From Pseudomonas sp. MM223 (GTDB lineage Bacteria > Pseudomonadota > Gammaproteobacteria > Pseudomonadales > Pseudomonadaceae): DNA of 64,000 bases. The position numbers and the translations under genes were made by a program. Positions 17,439 to 28,102 of this stretch are shown here, one piece after another; positions within the stretch are counted from its first letter, which is position 1, and the number at the start of each line of letters is the position of its first letter. The stretch spans positions 639,501 to 703,500 of the forward strand of contig OX352322.1 of NCBI GenBank assembly GCA_947090765.1. The letters are read 5' to 3'. The notes beneath the pieces were generated by a model. The model saw only the letters and a program-made list of their open reading frames with translations. It searched no databases and was not told the origin of the DNA.

Positions 17439-19287
17439 CGCTGAACAACAGCGTGCGGCCTTCTTCGCGGTAGGGCTGGTAGGCGCTCTCGTAGCTGTAG
17501 AGGGCGCGGCTGTAAGTGCGGTCCAGCAGGTTATCCAGCTTCGCTTCCAGTTTCAGTTCGCCAGTGGCTGCCCAGCTACCGCGCAAACCGAGCAGGCCAT
17601 AGCCGCCGATGCGGTTGCGGTTGGCTTCATCGTCATAGCTGCCGCTGGCAGCTTGCCAGCTTGCCCCCACGGTAAAATGCCCGAGTTCACGGTCCAGGTC
17701 CAGGCTCAGCGTGCGGCGTGCACGGCGGGCCAGGGTGTGGCCGCTGTCACGGTCACGCGGGTCGATCAGTGCCAGGCCCAGCTGGCTGTGCCAGGCGCCC
17801 CATTGTTGCGCCAAGGCCATTTCGAAACCGTTGATACGTGCCGAGGCGACGTTGCGGGGTATCGAGTCCTGGCCGAACACGATCGCATCGCGCAGGTCGG
17901 TGCGGTACAGCGAAGTTTCCAGGCGGCTGTCCGCCGTCAGCTGGCTGCGCCATTGCAGCTCGTAGCTTCTGGAGTGTTCTGGGTCCAGGGCCTGGTTGCT
18001 GAACTGGGGGTAATACAGGTCATTGAAGGTTGGCGCCCGAAAGCCTTCGCTGTAGGACAGCAGCACATCATTCTGCGCGTTCAACGGTACGGTCAGGCTG
18101 CCGCTCCAGGTGGTCTGGCCGCCAAACTGCTGGTTACGGTCATGGCGTACGCCCACTTCGGTGGAAAACTGCTCGCCCTGGTAGCGGTGCTGGAGGAAGA
18201 CGGCGCGGTTCCAGCGGCTGTCCTCGGTGAAGTCGGTGCTGGCGTGCACGCGGTCTTCGTACCAGTCGCCACCGAGTAGCAGGCTGTGTCGCTCGCCCAA
18301 GGTCAGGTCGTTCTGCCAGGTGACCTGATCACGGTAGGTATTGAACACGAAGCGTTCGGCGCTGAGCTTGTCGCGCTTGTCGTCGCGGTTCTCGCTGTGG
18401 GCCAGTTCCAGCCGTGAATGCCAGGTGTCGGTGAGCTGGGCATCGAAGTAGCTGCCCAGGCTGCTGACGCTGAAATCGGTGTAGGGCTTTTGCCCGAAGC
18501 TTTCGAAGGTGATCGGGTCGAAGCCGCCGAACGGGTTGTCGTACTCGCTGCGGCCACGGCTGTCGAGCAGGTTGAGGCCAGCTTCGAAACGCTCGCCAAA
18601 GGTGTGGCTCAGGCTCAGGTTGAGCGACTTGTTGCGGTAGGCGTCGTGGTCGCCGTCGCTGGCGAATGATGGCCCGGTCGAGTCGATGCCGGCAGTTTCA
18701 TCCAGGCTGGCGCCGAGGTTGAACCGGGTTTCGCTATTGCCCCCAGAAAGCCCCAGGCTGCGTTGGAACGTTTGGTTGCTGCCGGCGGCCATGCGCAGGC
18801 GCGGTTGCAGGCCGGGGCCATTGCTACGGCGGGTGAAGATCTGGATCACCCCGCCAATGGCATCGCTGCCGTACACCGCCGAGCGAGAACCGCGCAGGAC
18901 TTCGACACGCTCGATCTGGTCGATGTCGAGAAATTGCAGGCCGCTGTCGCCAGAGGTGGCGTTGGCAATGCGCACGCCATCCACCAGTACCAGGCTTTGT
19001 GCGGCTTTGGTGCCGCGGATGAAGATGCCAGGCAGGCTGCCACGGCCACCGGTAGGCGCCACTTGCACGCCGGGCACGCGGCTGAGCAGGTCGGTGACGC
19101 TGGTGGGTTGCAGGCGGTCGATGTCGGTACGGGTAAAGACGGTGTTGGCGGCGCTGGTCGCGGTACGGGACTCGACTTGGCGGCTGGCGCTGATCAGTAC
19201 GTCGGGGAGTTTGAGGGCGTCGTCGCGCTCAGTGGCCAGCAGCTGGAGAGGGAGGCAGAGCAGGGTGGCAAAGGTTGGGGCTTTCAT
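17416..19287 (-). CDS. btuB: TonB-dependent vitamin B12 receptor, BtuB type
   Basis: A 623-residue outer-membrane receptor. It has a short signal peptide, a TonB-box-like start (LKLPDVLISASR), a plug domain with LLSRVPGVQV and RVEVLRGSRSAVYGSDAIGGVIQI, and a 22-stranded barrel ending [11 protein letters not shown]. Length and plug match BtuB-type receptors, and the convergent neighbour encodes a BtuF-like binding protein; the two genes overlap by about 20 bp. No cobalamin riboswitch is visible upstream: the 121-bp gap to dxs is filled by a REP pair that begins about 15 bp from the start codon. Confidence 0.88.
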   Translation of the reverse strand: MKAPTFATLLCLPLQLLATERDDALKLPDVLISASRQVESRTATSAANTVFTRTDIDRLQPTSVTDLLSRVPGVQVAPTGGRGSLPGIFIRGTKAAQSLVLVDGVRIANATSGDSGLQFLDIDQIERVEVLRGSRSAVYGSDAIGGVIQIFTRRSNGPGLQPRLRMAAGSNQTFQRSLGLSGGNSETRFNLGASLDETAGIDSTGPSFASDGDHDAYRNKSLNLSLSHTFGERFEAGLNLLDSRGRSEYDNPFGGFDPITFESFGQKPYTDFSVSSLGSYFDAQLTDTWHSRLELAHSENRDDKRDKLSAERFVFNTYRDQVTWQNDLTLGERHSLLLGGDWYEDRVHASTDFTEDSRWNRAVFLQHRYQGEQFSTEVGVRHDRNQQFGGQTTWSGSLTVPLNAQNDVLLSYSEGFRAPTFNDLYYPQFSNQALDPEHSRSYELQWRSQLTADSRLETSLYRTDLRDAIVFGQDSIPRNVASARINGFEMALAQQWGAWHSQLGLALIDPRDRDSGHTLARRARRTLSLDLDRELGHFTVGASWQAASGSYDDEANRNRIGGYGLLGLRGSWAATGELKLEAKLDNLLDRTYSRALYSYESAYQPYREEGRTLLFSVTWTPAL

Positions 19288-19302
19288 TAGGGCTTCCAAA
19301 GC

Positions 19303-19403
19303 AATCGCCGGCAAGCCAGCTCTCACAGGAACCCCACAGGCTTCTGGCCAGAGGAGCTCCTGTAGGAGGCTGGCTTGCCGGCGATGGGCCGCAAGGCGGC
19401 CCC
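19303..19403. repeat. REP element pair directly upstream of btuB
   Basis: Inverted REP copies, atcgccggcaagccagctc and ggctggcttgccggcgat, with a terminal gggccgcaaggcggccc palindrome fill almost the whole gap between dxs and btuB. Confidence 0.85.
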
Positions 19404-19408
19404 AAGAT

Positions 19409-21304
19409 TCAAAGGCCGAGCTGGGCCATGCGGGCCTTGACCGAAGCCTCGATCCCGGCCGCATCCAGCCCGCACTCAGCCAGCATCTGTGCAGGCTTGG
19501 CATGCTCGACATAAATGTCGGGCAAGCCCAGGTGCAGCAGCGGCTTGAGCACTGCCTGGCTGGCCAGGAACTCACCCACCGCAGCACCCGCGCCACCCAT
19601 GATGGCGTTCTCTTCGATGGTCACCAGCAGCTCATGGCTGCCCGCCAGCTCCAGCACCAGGGCCTCGTCCAGTGGTTTGACGAAACGCATGTCCACCACT
19701 GTGGCGTTGATCTGCTCGGCCACTTGCATGGCCTCGGCCAGTTGCACGCCAAACACCAGCAGGGCGACTTTCTCGCCTTGGCGGCGAACCACGCCCTTGC
19801 CGATTTCCAGAGGCTCCAGGTCGCCGCTGATCGGCGCATTCGGGCCGGTGCCACGCGGGTAGCGCACGGCGGCCGGGCCGTTGTACAGGTGGCCGGTGCT
19901 GAGCATCTTGCGCAGCTCGTTCTCGTCGCTCGGGGTCATCACCAGCATGCCCGGGATGCAGCGCAGGTACGACAGGTCGTAGCTGCCCGCATGGGTCGGG
20001 CCGTCTTCGCCGACCAGGCCGGCGCGGTCGATGGCGAACAGTACATCGAGGTTCTGCACGGCCACGTCGTGGATCAGCTGGTCGTAGGCACGCTGCAGGA
20101 AGGTGGAGTAAATCGCCACCACCGGCTTACTGCCCTCGCAAGCCATGCCGGCCGCCAGGGTGACAGCGTGCTGCTCGGCAATCGCCACGTCGAAGTAGCG
20201 TTCCGGGTAGCGCTCGCTGAAGTCGACCAGGTCGGAGCCTTCCTTCATCGCCGGGGTAATGCCCACCAGGCGGTTGTCGGCGGCGGCCATGTCGCACAGC
20301 CACTGGCCGAACACGGCGGAATATTTCGGGCCGCTGACTTTCTTCGGCGCGGCGGGTTTGTCCGCCGGTTCCAGCTTGGTGATGGCGTGGTAGCCAATCG
20401 GGTCGACCTCGGCCGGGGCGAAGCCCTTGCCCTTCTTGGTCACCACGTGCAGGAACTGCGGGCCCTTCAGGTCGCGCATGTTGCGCAGGGTGGCGATCAT
20501 GGTCGGCAGGTCGTGGCCGTCGATCGGGCCGATGTAGTTCCAGCCCAGCTCTTCGAACAGCGTGCCCGGCACCAGCATGCCCTTGGCGTATTCCTCGGTG
20601 CGGCGCGCGATTTCCCAGGCGCCCGGCAGGCGCGATAGCACCTTCTTGCTGCCCTCGCGCATGCTCGCGTAGGTGCGGCTGGAAAGGATCTTGGCCAGGT
20701 AGTTGGACAAGCCGCCGACATTGCGCGAAATCGACATGTCGTTGTCGTTGAGGATCACCAGCATGTCGGCGTTGACTTCCTGGGCGTGGTTCAACGCCTC
20801 GAAGGCCATGCCGGCAGTCAGCGCGCCGTCCCCGATCACCGCAATCGACTTGCGTGCGCTGTTCTGCAGACGGGCGGCAATGGCCATGCCCAGTGCGGCG
20901 CTGATCGAGGTGCTGGAGTGGCCGACGCCAAAGGTGTCGTACTCGCTTTCGCTGCGGCGCGGGAAGGCGGCGATGCCGTCCTTCTGGCGCAGGCTGAGCA
21001 TGCGGTTACGGCGCCCGGTAAGGATCTTGTGCGGGTAGGCCTGGTGGCCCACGTCCCACACCAGCCGGTCATCCGGGGTGTCGAACACGTAGTGCAGGGC
21101 GATGGTCAGCTCGATCACGCCCAGGCCGGCACCAAAATGCCCACCGGTCTGACCCACGGTGTAGAGCAGTTCCTGGCGCAGTTCGTCGGCCAGGGTCTCC
21201 AGGTCGGCTTCGGCCAGCCGGCGCAGGCCAGCAGGCGTGTCAGCGCGGTCGAGCAACGGCGTGACCGGGCGTTCGCGGGGGATCTCTTGAAACGTCGTGG
21301 GCAT
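19409..21304 (-). CDS. dxs: 1-deoxy-D-xylulose-5-phosphate synthase
   Basis: A 631-residue thiamine-diphosphate enzyme that condenses pyruvate and glyceraldehyde-3-phosphate in the first step of the MEP isoprenoid pathway. It shows [13 protein letters not shown], the ThDP motif [17 protein letters not shown]...[20 protein letters not shown] and [15 protein letters not shown]. The ATG at 21304 gives the normal N-terminus. It is downstream of ispA and xseB on the same strand, and ThiL in this window makes its cofactor. Confidence 0.97.
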   Translation of the reverse strand: MPTTFQEIPRERPVTPLLDRADTPAGLRRLAEADLETLADELRQELLYTVGQTGGHFGAGLGVIELTIALHYVFDTPDDRLVWDVGHQAYPHKILTGRRNRMLSLRQKDGIAAFPRRSESEYDTFGVGHSSTSISAALGMAIAARLQNSARKSIAVIGDGALTAGMAFEALNHAQEVNADMLVILNDNDMSISRNVGGLSNYLAKILSSRTYASMREGSKKVLSRLPGAWEIARRTEEYAKGMLVPGTLFEELGWNYIGPIDGHDLPTMIATLRNMRDLKGPQFLHVVTKKGKGFAPAEVDPIGYHAITKLEPADKPAAPKKVSGPKYSAVFGQWLCDMAAADNRLVGITPAMKEGSDLVDFSERYPERYFDVAIAEQHAVTLAAGMACEGSKPVVAIYSTFLQRAYDQLIHDVAVQNLDVLFAIDRAGLVGEDGPTHAGSYDLSYLRCIPGMLVMTPSDENELRKMLSTGHLYNGPAAVRYPRGTGPNAPISGDLEPLEIGKGVVRRQGEKVALLVFGVQLAEAMQVAEQINATVVDMRFVKPLDEALVLELAGSHELLVTIEENAIMGGAGAAVGEFLASQAVLKPLLHLGLPDIYVEHAKPAQMLAECGLDAAGIEASVKARMAQLGL

Positions 21305-21388
21305 CAGGCGAGTCGTTATAGGTGTGTGAAGACGCGGCAGTTTACCCCATTGTGGGAAAAGTGCCCATTCGACCACAGGTTACGCGGC

Positions 21389-21435
21389 CCCTGTGGGAGC
21401 GGGTTCATCGGAGCGCCGAACCCGCTCCCACAGGG
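21389..21435. repeat. single REP hairpin between ispA and dxs
   Basis: An 18-bp perfect inverted repeat, ccctgtgggagcgggttc/gaacccgctcccacaggg, with an 11-nt loop lies between the ispA stop and the dxs start. Confidence 0.85.
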
Positions 21436-21449
21436 ATAGGTGTAGCTAT

Positions 21450-22337
21450 TTAGTTGCGGCGTTCGACGATGTAGCGCGCCAAGGCCCGCAGCGGCTCGGC
21501 CGTTTCACCGAAGCCTTGCAGTGCGATCAGCGCCTGGTCGCGCAGTTCGATTGCATAGGCCTTGGCCGCTTCCAGGCCCAGCAGGGCCGGGTAGGTCGGT
21601 TTGTCACGCGCTATGTCGGCACCCTGGCGCTTGCCCAAGGTGGCAGTGTCGCTTTCCACGTCGAGGATGTCATCCTGCACCTGGAATGCCAGGCCGATGG
21701 CCTGTGCATAAGCCTGCAGGGCATCCAGCTGCGCCTGTTCGGCGCGGGCACTGGCCAGGGCGCCGAGGCGTACGCTGGCTTCGATCAGCGCGCCGGTCTT
21801 GTGCCGATGCATGAATTCCAGTGCCTGCTGGTCCAGCTTCAGGCCCACCGAACCGAGGTCGATGGCCTGGCCGCCGACCATGCCTGCCGGGCCGGCAGCC
21901 TTGGCCAGGGCCTGGACCATGGCCAGGCGAATGCTGTCGGCCTGTGGGCTCAGGCGTGGGTCGAGCAGGGCGCTGAACGCCAGGCTCTGCAAGCCGTCGC
22001 CAGCGAGAATGGCGCAGGCTTCGTCGAATGCTTTGTGGGTAGTGGGTTGGCCGCGACGCAGGTCGTCGTCGTCCATGGCCGGCAGGTCGTCATGCACCAG
22101 CGAGTAGGCGTGGATCAGTTCGACCGCGCAGGCCGCGCCGTTGGCCTGTTCGGCCGGTGCGCCCAAGGCTTCGCAGGCGGCGTAGGCCAGCAGCGGGCGT
22201 ACGCGCTTGCCGCCGTTCATCACGCTGTAGCGCATGGCGGCGTAAAGGCGTTCCAGCTCTTTGGACGGGGCGACGAACAGCGGTTCGAGGGCGGCGTCGA
22301 CCCGAGCCTGGCAACTGGCCTGGTAGGTGCCGATCAT
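21450..22337 (-). CDS. ispA: farnesyl diphosphate synthase
   Basis: A 295-residue polyprenyl synthase. The first Asp-rich motif is [14 protein letters not shown] and the second is DDILD, with GGKRVRPLL and the GQAIDL region. It makes farnesyl diphosphate from IPP and DMAPP. The start at 22337 overlaps the xseB stop by 4 bp. It groups with dxs on the same strand. Confidence 0.96.
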   Translation of the reverse strand: MIGTYQASCQARVDAALEPLFVAPSKELERLYAAMRYSVMNGGKRVRPLLAYAACEALGAPAEQANGAACAVELIHAYSLVHDDLPAMDDDDLRRGQPTTHKAFDEACAILAGDGLQSLAFSALLDPRLSPQADSIRLAMVQALAKAAGPAGMVGGQAIDLGSVGLKLDQQALEFMHRHKTGALIEASVRLGALASARAEQAQLDALQAYAQAIGLAFQVQDDILDVESDTATLGKRQGADIARDKPTYPALLGLEAAKAYAIELRDQALIALQGFGETAEPLRALARYIVERRN

Positions 22338-22576
22338 GCTTCTGGCTCCGCGTCGAAGGGCTGGGCTGCCAGTTCGCCATCGCGTTCCAGCAGTATTTGC
22401 ACCTTCTGTTCGGCCTGGGCCAGGGCACCCTGGCAATCACGGGTCAAGGCGATGCCTTGCTCGAAGGCGGCCAGCGACTCTTCCAGCGACAACTCGCCGT
22501 TCTCCAGGCGCTCGACCAGTGCTTGCAGGTCTGCGAGGGATTGCTCGAAATCGAGGGAGGCTTTTTTGCGGGCCAT
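22334..22576 (-). CDS. xseB: exodeoxyribonuclease VII small subunit
   Basis: An 80-residue helical protein with the family sequence [26 protein letters not shown] and FEQGIALTR. It associates with XseA to degrade single-stranded DNA. It is first in the xseB-ispA-dxs cluster and overlaps ispA by 4 bp. Confidence 0.96.
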   Translation of the reverse strand: MARKKASLDFEQSLADLQALVERLENGELSLEESLAAFEQGIALTRDCQGALAQAEQKVQILLERDGELAAQPFDAEPEA

Positions 22577-22671
22577 GGCGACTGTCTCGGTGGCATTCAG
22601 AACGGCGCGACACTAGCAGAGCGGGGCGGGGGGAGCAAACTTCCGGCAGCCGGATCGGTTAGCGCGATCAA

Positions 22672-22790
22672 TTGTGGGAGCGGCCTTGCGTCGCGAAAGG
22701 GCTGCGAAGCAGCCCCAGGATTTCAGTACAGCTGCACAAATTGCCGGGGCTGCTTCGCAACCCTTTCGCGACGCAAGGCCGCTCCCACAA
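22672..22790. repeat. REP element pair
   Basis: A long inverted repeat, ttgtgggagcggccttgcgtcgcgaaagg...gggctgcgaagcagcccc and its complement, lies between ribB and xseB. Confidence 0.85.
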
Positions 22791-22818
22791 GGGCCGCTAA
22801 GCGGCCCCGTGCGGTTTA

Positions 22819-23469
22819 TCAGGCTGGCTCGGCTTCCAGCTCCAGCATTGCCTCGCGGTACTGCGCCAGTTCCTCGATGGTCAGCACCGGCAAGTTGTAC
22901 TGGCGCGCATACACCGCCACCTGCTCGCCACGGGCCATGCTGCCATCGGGGTTCATCAGTTCGCACAGCACCGCCGCCGGGCGCAGGCCGGCCAGGCGCG
23001 CCAGGTCCACTGAGCCTTCGGTGTGCCCACGGCGGGTCAGCACCCCGCCATTGCGGGCGCGCAGCGGGAACACATGGCCCGGGCTGACGATGTGGCGCTG
23101 TTCGGCGCTGGAGCGCAGTGCCGCGCCAATGGTGGTGATGCGGTCCTGGGCAGAAACCCCGGTGGTGATGCCTTCTGCCGCCTCGATGGTGACGGTGAAG
23201 CCGGTGCCGTGGCGGGCCTGGTTGTTTTGCACCATCGGCGCCAGTTGCAGTGCGTCGACGGTGGCTTCGTCCAGGCACAGGCAGACGATGCCGCTACAGT
23301 CGCGAATCATCATGGCCATGGTCTGCAACGAAATGTTTTCGGCGGCGGCAATGATGTCCGCTTCGTCCTCGCGGTCGTCATCGTCAAGCAGCAGTACAGG
23401 GCGCCCGGCCTGGAAGGCGGCGATGGCGGCGGAAACAGCAGGGAATTGCGGGTGGTGACGGGTGGACAT
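22819..23469 (-). CDS. ribB: 3,4-dihydroxy-2-butanone-4-phosphate synthase (stand-alone)
   Basis: A 216-residue DHBP synthase, the same size as E. coli RibB. It shows [16 protein letters not shown], the substrate region [18 protein letters not shown] and HVFPL...[14 protein letters not shown]. The start at 23469 is preceded by cgaggagcg. An FMN riboswitch lies in its 5' leader. It duplicates the first domain of RibBA, and its separate riboswitch control suggests flavin-responsive supply of the four-carbon unit. Confidence 0.96.
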   Translation of the reverse strand: MSTRHHPQFPAVSAAIAAFQAGRPVLLLDDDDREDEADIIAAAENISLQTMAMMIRDCSGIVCLCLDEATVDALQLAPMVQNNQARHGTGFTVTIEAAEGITTGVSAQDRITTIGAALRSSAEQRHIVSPGHVFPLRARNGGVLTRRGHTEGSVDLARLAGLRPAAVLCELMNPDGSMARGEQVAVYARQYNLPVLTIEELAQYREAMLELEAEPA

Positions 23470-23524
23470 GAAACGCTCCTCGTGAATGATCGATGAACGT
23501 CTCGGGGCGAACAAAATGCGCGCG

Positions 23525-23547
23525 CAGGGGCGCCCGGATGGCCCCTG
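23525..23547 (-). terminator. candidate expression-platform hairpin of the FMN riboswitch
   Basis: A 7-bp stem, caggggc/gcccctg, with a 9-nt loop lies just 3' of the aptamer on the minus strand and is followed by a short T-rich stretch (attttgttc). It could act as an intrinsic terminator or anti-sequester when FMN binds. Confidence 0.45.
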
Positions 23548-23552
23548 CCTGA

Positions 23553-23685
23553 CGCCTTCTTTCATCCGGACTATGACCGTCGGCTCTGGAGTTGCACCAG
23601 ATCTGCTGACCCCCGGCATGACCGGGGCGCTCGCGGGCTCATCTTTCGATTTACCGCCGGTGGGGACTTTCACCCCGCCCTGAAG
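23553..23685 (-). ncRNA. FMN riboswitch (RFN element)
   Basis: On the minus strand the conserved RFN core is present in order: gcggggtgaaagtccccaccggcggta, then agcccgcgagcg, ggtcagcagatctggtgcaactccag, agccgacggtcatagtccggatgaaagaagg. These are hallmark segments of the FMN aptamer. It lies in the 5' leader of ribB, about 85 nt before the start codon. FMN binding is expected to reduce ribB expression. Confidence 0.95.
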
Positions 23686-23850
23686 ACCGGCCAAGCATAC
23701 CGCACAGTGCCACCCCACTGGCAACCCACGCACCTACGACCTTTGGCGGGCTGGCCAGAGATGCCATAGCCATCTACCACACGGCACGCCATCGCAACTT
23801 CTAGAGTGCCGGGCAGCCCGCTTGGGGGCAGACACCTGAGGATTGCCGAT

Positions 23851-24837
23851 ATGGCCACGCTTTACCCGTTCACCGACAGCGACGTGGATGATGCCTTTGC
23901 CCAACTCGACAACGCGTTGTTCGACAAGGCGCGCGAAGCTGACGGGCCTGAAAGTGACCCAACCCCGAAAATGCTCATCGTTGCCGGTGCGCAAGGGTCG
24001 GGCAAGACTTACCTGCTGGAGAAGCAGTTGCTGCCCAGCGAGCGCTATCAGAACCATGTGCGGCTTTACCTGCCAGCGTTCCGCAAACTGCACCCGCATT
24101 ACGACGAGATGAGCGAGCACGGTGTGTTGCATGTGTACGAGCACACCGAAACGTTCATCAGGGCACTGAGCGGCAAGGTTTTCCAGTACGCCTTCGCCAA
24201 CCGCTACAACATCATCATGGAATCGGCACTGGACGACGAAGCATTCGCCGGCTTCCCGCCTGCGGCCGTCGCGGCGGGTTACCGCTTTGAGATCCACATG
24301 ATCGCCTGCAAGGTGGAGTTCAGCCATTGGGCAACCCTGGACCGTGGCGTCAAGAGCGTTGGCAAGGGCGAAATAGAGCGGTTCGTGGCGTTATCGCAGA
24401 TCCAGGCCTCGCAGGCGAACGCCAAAAAGATCCTGAACGCTTTCGAACACGCCTGCACACAGGCGCCCGGGTCGCAGATCACGCTTTATGAACGTGGCTT
24501 CGAGACGGACCAGCAAAGCAAGGTGCTATGCCACAGCAGGTGTAATGCCCAGGGCGTGTTGACTCCGCAGGCGGACTACGACGGCCAGCCCTTTTACCGG
24601 GCGCCTTACCACGACACGCTGCTTGAAATCCGGCGCAGCCCTGACGGCAGCGGCTCTGGCGCCTACCTTCAGTTTTTCCAGGTCGTGCATGCCGGCATGC
24701 TGGACGAGCCGGTGCGCCAGCAGATGGTCATGGCCTGTTGCAAGACCCTTGGCCGTAGCACGGAGCTGGTACCCCGGATTTCCAGGGATGCCTTCCGCGA
24801 ACTGAGCCAGTACCTGCTCAAGTACACCTATCCCTGA
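23851..24837 (+). CDS. zeta-toxin-like P-loop kinase
   Basis: A 328-residue protein with a Walker A motif GAQGSGKT (about residues 46-53) and a following FRKLHPHY segment. Both match zeta/PezT toxins, which phosphorylate UDP-N-acetylglucosamine. In zeta toxins an acidic residue precedes the FRxxHP segment; here the local sequence is YLPAFRKLHP, so that residue seems absent. IIMESALDD may correspond to the glutamate-containing substrate loop. No epsilon/PezA-type antitoxin is adjacent, though a divergent or distant partner is not excluded. The ATG at 23851 is preceded by ctgagg. It lies in a variable stretch between ribB and the siderophore module. It may instead be a house-keeping P-loop kinase. 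Confidence 0.65.
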   Translation: MATLYPFTDSDVDDAFAQLDNALFDKAREADGPESDPTPKMLIVAGAQGSGKTYLLEKQLLPSERYQNHVRLYLPAFRKLHPHYDEMSEHGVLHVYEHTETFIRALSGKVFQYAFANRYNIIMESALDDEAFAGFPPAAVAAGYRFEIHMIACKVEFSHWATLDRGVKSVGKGEIERFVALSQIQASQANAKKILNAFEHACTQAPGSQITLYERGFETDQQSKVLCHSRCNAQGVLTPQADYDGQPFYRAPYHDTLLEIRRSPDGSGSGAYLQFFQVVHAGMLDEPVRQQMVMACCKTLGRSTELVPRISRDAFRELSQYLLKYTYP

Positions 24838-24875
24838 TGATGCAAGCGTGCAGCAGGCCGGAGCCGGACAGGCCG

Positions 24876-27227
<2,352 letters not shown>

Positions 27228-27228
<1 letters not shown>

Positions 27229-27920
27229 CAGGGCTGTTCCGTGTCGACCAGGATGTAGCCCTGGCCGCGCACGGCCTGGATCTGCAAGTGCTGGGCACTG
27301 ATGTCGGCCAGTTTGCGGCGCAGGTTGCACACATGCACGTCCAGGCCCCGGTCCAGGCGGGTATAGGCCCGGTGCAGCACGGTCTGGTACAGGAAGGGTT
27401 TGCTCAAGGCTTCGCCGGGGTGCGCCCGCAGCGTCACCAGCAAGCGGAATTCGGAAGCGGTGAGCCCGGCGGCGTTGCCGTTGTGGACAATGTCCTGGCG
27501 GTCGTGGTCCAGCATCACTTCGCCGACGTCGGCACGCACGGCCGTGCCGCGATCAAATGCCACTCGCCGGAGCAAGGCATCGACCCGTGCGTCCAGCTCC
27601 GCCAGGCTGAAGGGCTTGGGCAGGTAGTCGTCGGCACCACGGGTAAAGCCGCTGATGCGGTCCTGCTCGGCCCCCAGCGCCGACATCAGCATGACCGGTA
27701 CCGCCTGTTGCCGGCGCAGCTCATCGAGCAGGCTGAGGCCGTCGATGCCCGGCAGCATGATGTCCAGCAACACCAGTTCGAACGGCGATTGCCGAATGGC
27801 GTCCAGTGCCTGGGTACCAGTGGCGCAGGCGTGCACCCGGAAACCGCGTTTGAGGAAATGGCGTTCCAGGTCCTGACGCAGGCTTGCGTCGTCTTCGGCA
27901 AGGAGAAGTGAGGTGGGCAC
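27228..27920 (-). CDS. OmpR/PhoB-family response regulator
   Basis: A 230-residue regulator. The receiver domain (about 1-118) has acidic residues AEDD, the phospho-acceptor in LVLLDIMLPGIDG and the conserved KPF. The winged-helix DNA-binding domain (about 130-228) has LTASEFRLL and VHVCNLRRKL...RGQGYIL. It is translated together with the downstream kinase and is divergent from a TonB receptor gene that it probably activates, as PfeR/PirR do. Confidence 0.93.
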
Positions 27921-27930
27921 GGTGAGCCTT

Positions 27931-27949
27931 GAATGAGAACTTCTATCAG
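27931..27949. promoter_or_regulatory. candidate Fur box in the regulator/receptor divergent region
   Basis: The sequence gaatgagaacttctatcag resembles Pseudomonas Fur sites (aatgagaatnattatc). It lies just upstream of the response regulator, in the promoter region shared with the receptor. A second, weaker match (gcgaattaatatcatttg) lies near 28070-28087. Confidence 0.4.
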
Positions 27950-28102
27950 TTACGAATCATCCCATTGCTGGCAGGGGGAGGGCAACGCCCGGGAGTGTTA
28001 AGAAGGTTAATGATGCTGCACCCACGTTTTTGCTCCGGTATCGTTCGCAAAAAGCAACTTGTTTCGTTTGCGAATTAATATCATTTGTGCGAAGGGTGTG
28101 TC

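Noticed and set aside
19288..19408. Cobalamin riboswitch upstream of btuB
   Set aside because: No B12-box-like sequence was found; the gap consists of a REP pair.
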